Shown piece after piece: positions 23,484 through 32,708 of a stretch of 41,543 nt of DNA. The position numbers were made by a program, and so were the translations under genes. Origin of the DNA: Flavobacteriaceae bacterium UBA3440 (lineage in GTDB: Bacteria; Bacteroidota; Bacteroidia; Flavobacteriales; Flavobacteriaceae). The stretch's first letter is position 1, and every line of letters begins with the position of its first letter. The notes beneath the pieces were generated by a model. The model was not told the DNA's origin. It did no database searches and saw only the letters and a program-made list of their open reading frames with translations. Location of the stretch: the NCBI GenBank assembly GCA_002378585.1, contig DFSJ01000072.1:1-41543 (forward strand). Reading direction: 5' to 3'.

Positions 23484-24602
23484 ATGATCCAGATTGTTCC
23501 AGCGCACACCAAAAAACTAATGCATGCATTTGCTGTATTTCCGTTTAGTTTATACCGCAATCATCCTTTTTGGGTGCCTCCCATAATTAGTTCGGAGTTG
23601 GCCTCCTGGGACAAAACTAAAAACCCTGTTTTTGATCATGCTGAGGCCGATTTTTTTCTTGCGTACAAAGAGGAACAAATTGTCGGCCGAGTGGCCTGTA
23701 TCGTTAACCACACTGAGGTAAATCAACAAGGTATTGCCAAGATGCGTTTTGGCTGGTTTGATTTTATTGATGACTACCAAGTATCCAGTGCCCTATTGAA
23801 TCATGTTGCTGAATACGGTAGACGACGTGGATTGGCGTTTATGGAGGGTCCCGTAGGTTTTTCCAATTTAGATAAAGTCGGCGTGATGACTTCCGGCTTT
23901 GATCATATAGGAACCATGATTACCTGGTACAATCACCCGTATTATGCGGACCATTACCATAGGTTTGGCATGACCAAAGAAAAAGGATATTTAGAAAGTA
24001 AATTTTTACTCAGTTCCATTGATGGAGACAAATACAACCGTTTAGCCCATATTGTTGCTGGGCGATTTAAACTAAAGACTCTAAATTTCAAAAAGACGGC
24101 TGAACTCCTACCCTACACGGATGCCATGTTCGATCTTTTTAATCAATCTTATGCCTCCTTGTCCTCATTTGTTCCCATATCTCAAAAGGAAAAGGAATAC
24201 ATGACAAAACAGTTTATCGGATTTATCAACCCCAGCTATATCAAATTTGTGGTTGATGAGTTGGATAAAATGGTGGGATTTGCCATCACCATGCCCTCTT
24301 TTTCTAAGGCTTTGCAAAAAGCTAAAGGCAAATTATTCCCCTGGGGCTGGTGGCATTTAATTCAAGCCAAAAAGAACAACCCCGATGCGGTGTTCTACCT
24401 CATCGGGGTCCTTCCTGAATACCAAAATAAAGGGGTTACTGCTCTTTTGTTTGACGCTTTTTACAAAACCTACCTCAAAGAGGGCGTGGTTACCTGTTAC
24501 AGGACTCCGGAGCTAGAAGACAACACAGCCATTATGAAGCTGTGGGTTGACTTTAATCCAGAGGTACATCAAACGAGATGCACCTTTAAAATGGATATTT
24601 AA
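23484..24602 (+). CDS. GNAT-type acyltransferase, candidate sphingoid/sulfonolipid N-acyltransferase
   Basis: 372-residue protein with a C-terminal GNAT fold: IGVLPEYQNKGVTALLF (from residue 307) is the acyl-CoA/pantetheine loop. The N-terminal part has PFSLYRNHPFWVPPIISSEL (residues 20-39), EGPVGFSNLDKVGVMTSGF and a large hydrophobic insert. I recall close relatives in Flavobacterium annotated 'GTP cyclohydrolase', which I consider wrong. Size and GNAT fold fit the bacterial ceramide synthase (Caulobacter CCNA_01212 type), and the gene abuts an alpha-oxoamine synthase gene whose stop interlocks with its own (TTAA at 24599-24602). N-acylation of capnine or sphinganine is therefore inferred, not shown. 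ATG 23484 is chosen; an earlier in-frame TTG exists at 23463. Confidence 0.75.
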   Translation: MIQIVPAHTKKLMHAFAVFPFSLYRNHPFWVPPIISSELASWDKTKNPVFDHAEADFFLAYKEEQIVGRVACIVNHTEVNQQGIAKMRFGWFDFIDDYQVSSALLNHVAEYGRRRGLAFMEGPVGFSNLDKVGVMTSGFDHIGTMITWYNHPYYADHYHRFGMTKEKGYLESKFLLSSIDGDKYNRLAHIVAGRFKLKTLNFKKTAELLPYTDAMFDLFNQSYASLSSFVPISQKEKEYMTKQFIGFINPSYIKFVVDELDKMVGFAITMPSFSKALQKAKGKLFPWGWWHLIQAKKNNPDAVFYLIGVLPEYQNKGVTALLFDAFYKTYLKEGVVTCYRTPELEDNTAIMKLWVDFNPEVHQTRCTFKMDI

Positions 24603-25858
24603 CCCTCCATCTGAGCTGCAACGGCAGCTGATAGACGTTGGTATGTTCCGTTTTCTAAACGCTCTCTAATGGAAGAGAATGCATCCAAGGTGATTTGAAT
24701 ATCTTCCATAGTGTGAACGGCCGTAGGAATCAACCTTAACAGAATCAAGCCTTTAGGAATCACTGGATAGACCACTATAGAACAAAAAATACCATAGTTT
24801 TCTCTAAGATCCTTCACTAAAGCCATAGCTTCAGGAATACTTCCTTTGAGGTAAACAGGGGTGACGCATGTAGTGGTGGTTCCTAAATCGAATCCGCGCT
24901 CGCGCAATCCATTTTGGAGGGCGTTTACATTCTCCCAAAGTTTATCCTTAAGCTCTGGCCGTGAACGCAATAGCTCCAACCGTTTCAATCCCCCTTTAAC
25001 AAAAATCATAGGGAGTGATTTGGCAAACATTTGGGAACGCAAATTGTATTTTAAGTAGTCAATAACTTCTTGATCAGCGGCTAAAAAAGCACCAATTCCT
25101 GCCATAGACTTGGCAAAAGTGGCGAAGTATACGTCGATTTGATCTTGTACACCTTGCTCCTCACCCGCACCAGCCCCTGTTTTACCTAGGGTTCCAAATC
25201 CGTGTGCATCATCGACCAACAACCTAAAGTTGTATTTTGATTTTAGTGCCGCAATCTCTTTGAGTTTTCCTTGCTCACCGCGCATACCGAAAACACCTTC
25301 AGTGATGACCAGAATACCCCCACCTGTTTGTTCGGCCATTTTCGTAGCGCGATCTAAGTTCTTTTCTAGACTTTCAATATCGTTGTGCTTATAGGTAAAT
25401 CGTTTACCCATGTGTAAACGTACACCGTCTATGATACAAGCGTGCGCATCGACGTCATAAACGATTATGTCGTCTTTAGAAACCAACGCATCAATCGCGG
25501 ACATAATCCCTTGATAACCAAAATTCAATAAGTAGGATGCTTCTTTTCCAACAAAATCTGCTAACTCGTTTTCTAGTTGCTCGTGGAAGTCAGTGTGTCC
25601 CGACATCATACGTGCCCCCATCGGGTAGGCAGCGCCGTGTTCTGCAGCACTAGCCGCATCAACAGCCATTACTTCTGGATGATGGGCTAATCCTAGATAA
25701 TCATTGATACTCCAGGTAATTACTTCCTTACCTTGGAACTTCATACGGTTAGATATGGAGCCTTCTAGTTTTGGAAAAACAAAATAGCCTTCTGCTTGTG
25801 AAGCCCATTTTCCTAAAGGTCCTTTATTCTCTCTAATACGGGCAAATAAATCTCTCAT
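24599..25858 (-). CDS. Alpha-oxoamine synthase (SPT/KBL-like), candidate cysteate-fatty acyltransferase
   Basis: 419-residue PLP enzyme of the alpha-oxoamine synthase family (serine palmitoyltransferase, KBL, AONS). PLP-stacking His is H139 in VDAHAC, the PLP-binding Asp/His are in LLVDDAHGFG (D216, H219), and the Schiff-base lysine is K250 in ATFAKSMAG. The N-terminus KGPLGKWASQAEGYFVFPKL matches what I recall of Flavobacterium proteins of the Fjoh_2419 type, reported as the cysteate-fatty acyltransferase making capnine, and differs from Bacteroides serine palmitoyltransferase. The amino-acid substrate (cysteate or serine) cannot be read from the sequence. It has its own strong promoter and follows a CBS-like gene by 123 bases. 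Confidence 0.85.
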   Translation of the reverse strand: MRDLFARIRENKGPLGKWASQAEGYFVFPKLEGSISNRMKFQGKEVITWSINDYLGLAHHPEVMAVDAASAAEHGAAYPMGARMMSGHTDFHEQLENELADFVGKEASYLLNFGYQGIMSAIDALVSKDDIIVYDVDAHACIIDGVRLHMGKRFTYKHNDIESLEKNLDRATKMAEQTGGGILVITEGVFGMRGEQGKLKEIAALKSKYNFRLLVDDAHGFGTLGKTGAGAGEEQGVQDQIDVYFATFAKSMAGIGAFLAADQEVIDYLKYNLRSQMFAKSLPMIFVKGGLKRLELLRSRPELKDKLWENVNALQNGLRERGFDLGTTTTCVTPVYLKGSIPEAMALVKDLRENYGIFCSIVVYPVIPKGLILLRLIPTAVHTMEDIQITLDAFSSIRERLENGTYQRLSAAVAAQMEG

Positions 25859-25886
25859 GTGAAGAAAAACATTTTATAATATGCTG

Positions 25887-25919
25887 CAAAAGTACTGAAT
25901 TTTAAAACGCTACAACAAA
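25887..25919 (-). promoter_or_regulatory. Bacteroidota promoter for the alpha-oxoamine synthase
   Basis: TACTTTTG (25894-25887) fits the -7 consensus; upstream TTG (25915-25913) gives an 18-base spacer and TTTG (25919-25916) a 21-base spacer, both in range. A second -7-like octamer, TATTTTTG (25923-25916), overlaps the -33 region. The predicted leader is about 20-25 bases. Confidence 0.58.
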
Positions 25920-25981
25920 AATATTACCCGACAAAAGGATACATAAGTGTGTAATTAAGTAACTGATTTACAGCAAATTGA

Positions 25982-27016
25982 CTAATTAACTAAAGAAGAG
26001 GTTACCTGTTTTGATTCGGCCTCCATAAACCCTTGGGCGATCATCCATTCATCGGAATAAATCTTACTCATATACCTAGAACCATGATCTGGGAAGATTA
26101 CCACGACTTGGTCCTCAGCTGAAAAATAACCTTGTTCAGATAATTGTTTGACCGCTTGAAGCGCCGCTCCCGAAGTGTACCCCACAAAAATTCCCTCGGA
26201 TTTAGAAATACTTCTAGCCATATGGGCACTTTCTTGGTCAGTTACTTTGACAAATTGATCAATCACAGAAAAATCAGTAGCGGTTGGAATCAAATTTTTT
26301 CCCAATCCTTCGATGCGGTATGGATAAATTTCATTTGGATCTACCACACCCGTTTCATGATATTTTTTTAAAATAGATCCATAGGCATCCACGCCAATAA
26401 TTTTTATGTGGGGATTTTTTTCTTTTAAATACCTACCGATTCCTGAGATTGTACCCCCAGTACCGCTGCAAGCAACCAAATGAGTGATGGCTCCTGAGGT
26501 TTGCTCCCATATTTCCTTGCCTGACGACCTGAAGTGGGCTTCAATATTGAGGGGGTTAAAATATTGATTGATATAAATGGAACCTGGTCTTTCTTGATGA
26601 ATTCGCTTGGCTACTTCGTAGTAAGACCTGGGGTCATCCGCACTCACGTGAGCTGGACAAACATGCACCTCAGCACCCATAGCGCGTAGCATATCGATTT
26701 TATCTGGAGAGGATTTCGAGCTGACCGCCAATACACATTTATAGCCTCTCACCGCACTGACCATGGCTATACTAAAGCCTGTATTTCCAGAGGTGGTTTC
26801 GACAATGGTATCTCCTGGCTTTAACCGCCCTTCCTTTTCAGCTGTTTCAATAATGTGGAGCGCAATTCTATCTTTGGATGATTGACCTGGATTCATCGCC
26901 TCAACCTTAGCATAAAATTGACCTCTAAACGATTCTGTGGTTTTAGATAGCTTCACTAATGGCGTATGACCTATTAGGGACAGAAGATTGTCAAGTGCTT
27001 TTATTGGTTCGGGCAT
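25982..27016 (-). CDS. PLP-dependent cysteine/cystathionine-beta-synthase-like enzyme
   Basis: 344-residue fold-type II PLP enzyme. Schiff-base lysine K48 is in [11 protein letters not shown] (42-52), the substrate loop is TSGNTG (75-80) and the phosphate-binding loop GTGGTISG follows. The C-terminal parts [13 protein letters not shown] and [13 protein letters not shown] resemble the catalytic domain of cystathionine beta-synthase more than CysK, but there is no heme or Bateman domain. It could be a cysteine synthase, a cystathionine beta-synthase, or, given the adjacent alpha-oxoamine synthase on the same strand, a cysteate synthase (phosphoserine plus sulfite). The last is inference from context. 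A TATTTTTG box lies 31 bases upstream. Confidence 0.85.
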   Translation of the reverse strand: MPEPIKALDNLLSLIGHTPLVKLSKTTESFRGQFYAKVEAMNPGQSSKDRIALHIIETAEKEGRLKPGDTIVETTSGNTGFSIAMVSAVRGYKCVLAVSSKSSPDKIDMLRAMGAEVHVCPAHVSADDPRSYYEVAKRIHQERPGSIYINQYFNPLNIEAHFRSSGKEIWEQTSGAITHLVACSGTGGTISGIGRYLKEKNPHIKIIGVDAYGSILKKYHETGVVDPNEIYPYRIEGLGKNLIPTATDFSVIDQFVKVTDQESAHMARSISKSEGIFVGYTSGAALQAVKQLSEQGYFSAEDQVVVIFPDHGSRYMSKIYSDEWMIAQGFMEAESKQVTSSLVN

Positions 27017-27046
27017 TTAAAGATTTTTTACAGGCTTTTTACTCAG

Positions 27047-27054
27047 CAAAAATA
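27047..27054 (-). promoter_or_regulatory. Candidate -7 box for the CBS-like gene
   Basis: TATTTTTG on the minus strand in the 50-base gap after the oligopeptidase gene fits TAnnTTTG. No spaced -33 TTG was found. Confidence 0.38.
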
Positions 27055-27066
27055 ATACAATTTATT

Positions 27067-29157
27067 TTAGAGGTCATTATTTCCACATAAATCGATCATA
27101 AAGGCATATTCTTGAGCGATCTCTTTGAGCGCTTCAAATCGTCCTGAAGCACCGGAATGTCCTGCTTGCATATTGGTTTGAAAAAGCACAAGTCGCTCGT
27201 GGCTATTGTGTACCCTTAATTTAGCCACCCATTTAGCGGGTTCCCAATACTGCACCTGAGAATCGTGATAGCCCGTAAGCACCAAGAGATTGGGGTAGGC
27301 TTGTGTTTTGACTTGATCATACGGACTGTAGGCCAACATACGGTAATAATCATCCGCATGATTCGGGTTACCCCACTCATCGTATTCTCCCGTGGTCAGT
27401 GGAATGGTATCATCCAACATAGTGGTCACCACATCGACAAAAGGCACATTGGCCACAGCGGCCTTAAATAACTCGGGGGATTGATTGATCACCGCACCGA
27501 TTAATAATCCACCTGCAGAACCTCCGTAAGCACAAAGTTTATCCGCCTCCGTCCTTCCGGTATCGATCAAGTGTTTTGCACAGTGTATAAAATCAGTAAA
27601 TGTGTTTTGCTTGCATTCCATTTTTCCTGACTCGTACCAAGGTCGGCCCAAATATTCACCTCCTCGAACGTGGGCAATGGCATAGACAAATCCCCTGTCC
27701 AACAAACTTAAACGCACCGAAGAAAAGTAGGGTTCAATCGTATGTCCATAGGCCCCGTACCCATAAAGCAGTAAGGGCTTTGGACCAGGTTTAGCGCCTT
27801 GTTGTCTATATACCAAGGATATCGGCACTTGTGTTCCATCTGCAGAAGTAGCCCAAACTCGTTCTGAGGCGTAATGAGCGGGGTCAAAACCACCGTATAC
27901 CTCTTGGGTTTTCAATATTTTCTGTGTTTTGTCCCCCAGATCAAAACTGTAAACGGTACTTGGACGTGTTAGTGAAGAAAAATGATACCTGATTTCTTGG
28001 GTGTCAAACTCAGGATGGTATCCCATAGATGCCGTATACGTTTCCCCCTCAAAAGGAAGCAAATAACTCGACTCATCGAGCCATGAAGTAATACGCATTT
28101 GGGTTAATCCACCCTCGCGATAAGTCAACACATGATGGCTGTTAAACAGGGTGAAATCCTCGATCAAACGATCAGGATGGTGTTCGATAAACGACTCCCA
28201 ATAAATAGAATCTGTTTGGGATAATGCAGTGCGCATCACTTTGAAATTTTCCGCATCATCTTTATTGGTCGTGATGTAAAAGTGATCTTTAAAATGGGAA
28301 ATATCGTATTCCACGCCTGTTTCACGTGCGCTAAAACAGGTGAACGCCCCCAAAGGTTGATCAGCGCTTAACCAATGGTATTCTGAAGTAAGTGTACTTG
28401 AAGTGCCTATAGTGATGAATGCGCCAGATCTAGACTTGGATACAAAGACATCAAAAGTTTCATCCAACTCTTCGTAGACCAATTCATGTGCTTCCTGAGG
28501 ATCAGCACCTTGTTGTTTTCGGGCTATAGCTTGAAATAAATCGCATCGCCAAACTTGAGTACAACGCAGACTTACGGGGTCTTTAATGGCATAAAACAAA
28601 TACCTGCTGTCCTGAGACCAACAGGCATTACCCGGGGTATTGGCCACCTCAAAATCCAGGACAACTCCTGTTTCAAGGTCTTTAACCTGTAGGGTATATT
28701 GACGTCTGGAAACGCGGTCTACACTAAAAACAACATACCGATTATCGGGGCTAACTGAAAAATGGCCTAACTGATAATAGGTATGGCCCTGTGCCATTTC
28801 ATTGACATCGAACAACAATTCTTCCGGGGATACGCCCAACTCTTTCTGTCGCACATACAGAGGATACTGTTGCCCTAATTGATATCTGGTGATGTACCAG
28901 TATCCATTCTTAAAGTAGGGAACAGACTGATCATCCTCCTTGATCCTAGCACGCATCTCCTGATACAATTCCTGCTCCAAAGATTTGGTATGGGCCGTCA
29001 TTTGATCGTAGTAGGCATTCTCTGCGGCTAAATAGGCCAGCACATCTGGGTGATCGCGCTCATTCATCCAAAAGAAAGGATCAATGCGCTCATGTCCGTG
29101 AATGTTGAGTGTCTTGGGTCTTTGTGGAGCAATAGGTGGTGTAGGATTCTTTTTCAT
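27067..29157 (-). CDS. ptrB: Oligopeptidase B, S9A prolyl-oligopeptidase family
   Basis: 696-residue cytosolic serine peptidase with an N-terminal beta-propeller and a C-terminal alpha/beta-hydrolase domain. It cleaves short peptides, in oligopeptidase B after Arg or Lys. The triad is S547 in YGGSAGG, D632 in TGYHDSQV and H667 in QAGHSGASG. RGGEYLGRPWYESGK is the family's conserved block before the nucleophile. No signal peptide is seen. ATG 29157 (MKKNPTPPIAPQRPKTL) is used; a TTG three codons earlier sits inside the candidate promoter. Its start is 18 bases after the threonine aldolase stop, so it may be part of that operon. Confidence 0.93.
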   Translation of the reverse strand: MKKNPTPPIAPQRPKTLNIHGHERIDPFFWMNERDHPDVLAYLAAENAYYDQMTAHTKSLEQELYQEMRARIKEDDQSVPYFKNGYWYITRYQLGQQYPLYVRQKELGVSPEELLFDVNEMAQGHTYYQLGHFSVSPDNRYVVFSVDRVSRRQYTLQVKDLETGVVLDFEVANTPGNACWSQDSRYLFYAIKDPVSLRCTQVWRCDLFQAIARKQQGADPQEAHELVYEELDETFDVFVSKSRSGAFITIGTSSTLTSEYHWLSADQPLGAFTCFSARETGVEYDISHFKDHFYITTNKDDAENFKVMRTALSQTDSIYWESFIEHHPDRLIEDFTLFNSHHVLTYREGGLTQMRITSWLDESSYLLPFEGETYTASMGYHPEFDTQEIRYHFSSLTRPSTVYSFDLGDKTQKILKTQEVYGGFDPAHYASERVWATSADGTQVPISLVYRQQGAKPGPKPLLLYGYGAYGHTIEPYFSSVRLSLLDRGFVYAIAHVRGGEYLGRPWYESGKMECKQNTFTDFIHCAKHLIDTGRTEADKLCAYGGSAGGLLIGAVINQSPELFKAAVANVPFVDVVTTMLDDTIPLTTGEYDEWGNPNHADDYYRMLAYSPYDQVKTQAYPNLLVLTGYHDSQVQYWEPAKWVAKLRVHNSHERLVLFQTNMQAGHSGASGRFEALKEIAQEYAFMIDLCGNNDL

Positions 29158-29163
29158 CGGGGG

Positions 29164-29171
29164 CAAATATA
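29164..29171 (-). promoter_or_regulatory. Candidate -7 box for oligopeptidase B
   Basis: TATATTTG on the minus strand, 6 bases upstream of the ATG, so a transcript from it would be almost leaderless. A TTG about 24 bases upstream is slightly too far for a standard -33. Confidence 0.35.
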
Positions 29172-29175
29172 CCCA

Positions 29176-30213
29176 TTATGCCACAGAAAGTCGATCAATA
29201 AAAGTCAGTACCCGATCGTGCATAGCATCCGTGTAATCCAGATGAGTGACCATGCGCCATTTACCCTCGCCCATCTGAGAAATCCTCAATTGTATTTGAC
29301 CCATCTCCTGAACAAATTTGTCTGAGGACATCAGCGATTCATCCAAAGTAAAAATGACAATATTGGTTTCGCATGGCTCGACTGACTGCACCCAATTTTT
29401 ACCGGCCAGCCCTTTGGCCAATTCACCCGCTTTTTTATGATCCTCCACCAACCTAGCTCGATGGTTATCCAGGGCGTAAATGCCCGCTGCAGCTAAATAT
29501 CCCGCTTGTCTCATCCCACCACCAAATACTTTGCGCACCCGTATCAATTGCTGCACAAAATCTTTGCTTCCTGCTACCACAGAACCAACTGGAGCTCCTA
29601 AACCTTTGCTCAGACACACACTGATTGAATCGAAAAGATCACCAAAAACACGGGCGTCTTGACCCTGAACAGCGAGCGCATTCCACAAACGGGCTCCATC
29701 CAAGTGGTAACCTAAACCGTTTTGTGCGCATACCTGCTTGATTCGTTTTAGTTCTTCCACAGACCAACAAGCACCACCCCCTTTGTTGGTGGTATTCTCG
29801 ATACAGACCAGTGAAGTTAACGGACTGTGGTAAAAATCAGGTGGATTAATCACTTGTGCTACTTGATCAGCGGTCATCATTCCGCGCTCCCCGTGAACCA
29901 ATCGACAAGACACGCCTGAGTTGAAACTCACCCCTCCCCCTTCATAATGGAAAATATGCGCATATCTATCGCAGATCAATTGCTGTCCGGGCTGTGTATG
30001 CACTTTGATGGCTGCTTGATTGGCCATGGTACCGCTGGGAAAAAACAAGGCAGCCTCTTTCCCCAAGAGTTTAGCTACTTTATCCTCCAGCTCATTCACC
30101 GTGGGATCCTCCTTGTACACATCGTCTCCCACTCTGGCTTCCAGCATCGCTTCCAACATCCCTTGAGTGGGTTTGGTCACCGTATCACTCACTAAATTAA
30201 TCACTGTTTCCAT
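29176..30213 (-). CDS. ltaE: Low-specificity threonine aldolase
   Basis: 345-residue PLP enzyme that splits threonine or allo-threonine to glycine and acetaldehyde. The N-terminus [19 protein letters not shown] and the [16 protein letters not shown] block are diagnostic. The PLP lysine is K203 in [13 protein letters not shown]86 ([10 protein letters not shown]) stacks on the cofactor and D172/R175 (HLDGARLWN) bind it. ATG 30213 is used, sharing one base with the stop of the upstream protease gene (TGATG); the TTG one codon earlier is less likely. It is a source of glycine within a minus-strand group of peptidase genes. Confidence 0.93.
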   Translation of the reverse strand: METVINLVSDTVTKPTQGMLEAMLEARVGDDVYKEDPTVNELEDKVAKLLGKEAALFFPSGTMANQAAIKVHTQPGQQLICDRYAHIFHYEGGGVSFNSGVSCRLVHGERGMMTADQVAQVINPPDFYHSPLTSLVCIENTTNKGGGACWSVEELKRIKQVCAQNGLGYHLDGARLWNALAVQGQDARVFGDLFDSISVCLSKGLGAPVGSVVAGSKDFVQQLIRVRKVFGGGMRQAGYLAAAGIYALDNHRARLVEDHKKAGELAKGLAGKNWVQSVEPCETNIVIFTLDESLMSSDKFVQEMGQIQLRISQMGEGKWRMVTHLDYTDAMHDRVLTFIDRLSVA

Positions 30214-32627
30214 CAAAATCCGCAGTTCAAAAATTTCTGATCATCACTTCCAATCGGAGGCCCATCTGGCAAAGGAGGTAGTTCGGGGACTACACCAGCT
30301 GAAGAACCACTGCTCAAAGATTTTATATGGGCTAGATATAAAGATTTAGCGCGTTCTGGAACTTTTTTATTCATCCACGATTGGGACAATTTGGCCAAAT
30401 GTTCTTGAGCCATCATACGAACTTGAGGAAAAACAGACTCATGGACGGACAAGGCATATATATAGGATAAATATCGGGTGCCGATCATTTCTTGTATCGA
30501 TTGATGATAGGCTGTAGCGTGTTGACGACTGAACAAAAATTCACTGGTTTTGTCCAATAATTCGTCCAATCCTAACTGCTGGTCATCCATCCATTTTTGT
30601 TGAACAACCCGGCCAATGCGTTCGGGTTGGAACATAAATCCAAAGGCAATATCCGCTGCCGAAACTGCAGCAGTAAATGGATCAAAGGCACTGCCTAATT
30701 GACTTTTAAACGATTCCCTTCCTCTTTGATCACCAAAAACTCGAGGGGGAAATAATGCTAGTTTGTCAGTAGGAATGGCTAGTTGCTCTGCATCCAAGGC
30801 GGAGAATAAACCGTTCAAAGCCTTTCTTTGAGCATCTGCTGAGAGCGGGGCAACTGCCGGTTCAACACCCCCTTTCACCTGATACGCATAAGTCAGCGCC
30901 CCCAACTGTTTGGCCACTGCTTCAGTTTGGTATCTGTGCCAAAAAAATAAAGGAACAAACACATCTTCTAGCCCACTAGCGGTTCCCTGTTCGAGGTTAT
31001 CCCATGAAAACCCATTCATGGCTGTCTTGCGTACCGCCAACATGTCATAGAGCTCTGCTACTACATCCGCTCCGTTATCCCATAGATGGGCCGAGGCACT
31101 GGGGCTAGAAGCAGGACGCGCATCTTGATCAGTCAAATACCTCAATCCGCTGGTGTAGGCATTGTCTAAAATCTGGGCCAATGCTTTTTCTTGGTCCTCA
31201 CCCGGGGTTACCGAGCTGTACGCATAGGCTACACTCACTTTATCCCATGCGCCAATACCCGTTTCATAAGCGTTATCCAGAGATACTTTACCGTCAACCA
31301 GTGATAACTGGGGGTGTGGGTAATCCATCACTGATGATTTCTCCCTGGTACTGGCTGCATAATTATGGGCAAATCCCAATGTGTGTCCGATCTCGTGGGC
31401 CGACAACTGTCTGATCCGTGATAGGGCAAAATCCATTAAGGCTTGTTTAGAACTGGCACTGGCAAAGGGTTGTTGCGACAGTGCTTGAGCGATCATATAG
31501 TCCTGTCGGATCCGCAAACTGCCCAAAGACACATGACCTTTGATGATTTCTCCGGTTCTGGGATCAGTAATGCTGCTCCCATAACTCCAACCTCTAGTCG
31601 AACGATGGACCCACTGAATGACGTGGTACCGAACATCCAATGGATCGATGCTGTCCGGAAGTACTTCAACTCTAAAGGCGTTTTTAAAACCCGCTGCCTC
31701 AAAAGCCTCATTCCACCAGGCCCCTCCTGTTAACAACGCAGTGCGAATGGGTTCAGGTGTACCGTTATCCAAATAATAAACAATGGGTTTTACGGGTTCT
31801 GAAACAGCAGCGTTTGGATCTTTTTTTACTAATCGATGTCTGGTGATCCACTTTTTAACAATGGGCTGATCGACTGGTGTCGCATAATCCATGTACGTAA
31901 ATGGATAGGCACCACTTCTAGGGTCGTAGGCCCTGGGCGCATATTGATCATCAGGCAACTCGATAAATGAATGGTGCTGAAATACAGTAACCAATCCAGG
32001 TTCTGGAGTAACCGAACGAATCCAAACACCTGTAGGATTGCCTTTAAATGTCAACATGACATCCATCTCTATATTTTTCGGAAAAGACTTGGTTCGATCA
32101 GTATTTAAAGCACTTTTGGTCAAATCAACACTGTAACTACCCTGCTTTGAACTGGCCAACCGAGCTGCAACACCATGAGCATCTTGGAGCAAAAAATCAG
32201 TAAGCTCCACTATGGGATCACCTTTTTCATACCCCTTTACATCAAAACCATACCTCACTGACTTGGCAAAAGCCTGTTCAACAGAGGCCCTCTCCAAGGG
32301 GTTGTCGGTCAATGCGCGGAAAGCCAAATTGGGTTGAACCAAAAAAACACGCGGACCTCTTTGTTCAAAATAGACTACTTGTTCGCTGCCTAATTGGCCG
32401 CGATCTAAACCGATATCGTTGCTGCCTATCCCTTGGCTGAGCGAATAGACATAGAGAAACGGTTGTTTGAGTCGTTCTTTGGGGATGCGCGCGTACAATT
32501 TATTGGCCCCTGTATCGTAATAGGTATCGAAATAACCTGGGCGCTGTGAAGCGTTAGGATGTTGGGCAATCCACTGAGCGGCGATCGATTGAGAAATAAA
32601 AAAGGTAAGCAAAAGCAATTTTCTCAT
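30213..32627 (-). CDS. Secreted zinc-dependent metalloprotease, metzincin (DUF5117/DUF4953 type)
   Basis: 804-residue exported protease. [18 protein letters not shown] is a signal peptide. [12 protein letters not shown] at residues 411-422 gives the metzincin zinc site (H411, H415, H421; catalytic E412), and SSVMDYP shortly after is the Met-turn. The layout, a long N-terminal beta-rich part (DUF5118/DUF5117-like) before the HExxHxxGxxH domain (DUF4953-like), matches large Bacteroidota and proteobacterial outer-envelope metalloproteases. ATG 32627 is chosen because it gives the signal peptide; the open frame extends ten codons upstream. It is the first gene of a group with threonine aldolase. 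Confidence 0.9.
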   Translation of the reverse strand: MRKLLLLTFFISQSIAAQWIAQHPNASQRPGYFDTYYDTGANKLYARIPKERLKQPFLYVYSLSQGIGSNDIGLDRGQLGSEQVVYFEQRGPRVFLVQPNLAFRALTDNPLERASVEQAFAKSVRYGFDVKGYEKGDPIVELTDFLLQDAHGVAARLASSKQGSYSVDLTKSALNTDRTKSFPKNIEMDVMLTFKGNPTGVWIRSVTPEPGLVTVFQHHSFIELPDDQYAPRAYDPRSGAYPFTYMDYATPVDQPIVKKWITRHRLVKKDPNAAVSEPVKPIVYYLDNGTPEPIRTALLTGGAWWNEAFEAAGFKNAFRVEVLPDSIDPLDVRYHVIQWVHRSTRGWSYGSSITDPRTGEIIKGHVSLGSLRIRQDYMIAQALSQQPFASASSKQALMDFALSRIRQLSAHEIGHTLGFAHNYAASTREKSSVMDYPHPQLSLVDGKVSLDNAYETGIGAWDKVSVAYAYSSVTPGEDQEKALAQILDNAYTSGLRYLTDQDARPASSPSASAHLWDNGADVVAELYDMLAVRKTAMNGFSWDNLEQGTASGLEDVFVPLFFWHRYQTEAVAKQLGALTYAYQVKGGVEPAVAPLSADAQRKALNGLFSALDAEQLAIPTDKLALFPPRVFGDQRGRESFKSQLGSAFDPFTAAVSAADIAFGFMFQPERIGRVVQQKWMDDQQLGLDELLDKTSEFLFSRQHATAYHQSIQEMIGTRYLSYIYALSVHESVFPQVRMMAQEHLAKLSQSWMNKKVPERAKSLYLAHIKSLSSGSSAGVVPELPPLPDGPPIGSDDQKFLNCGF

Positions 32628-32685
32628 AGCTGGATGATTTGTCCTAAAAATAATCAAAATGACACGTGCAGCGAGGGTTTATTAC

Positions 32686-32693
32686 TACTTTTG
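32686..32693 (+). promoter_or_regulatory. Candidate -7 box for prfB
   Basis: TACTTTTG fits TAnnTTTG, 15 bases upstream of the prfB ATG, in an 81-base divergent gap. No -33 TTG at standard spacing. Confidence 0.4.
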
Positions 32694-32708
32694 CACAAAA
32701 TTATTCCT

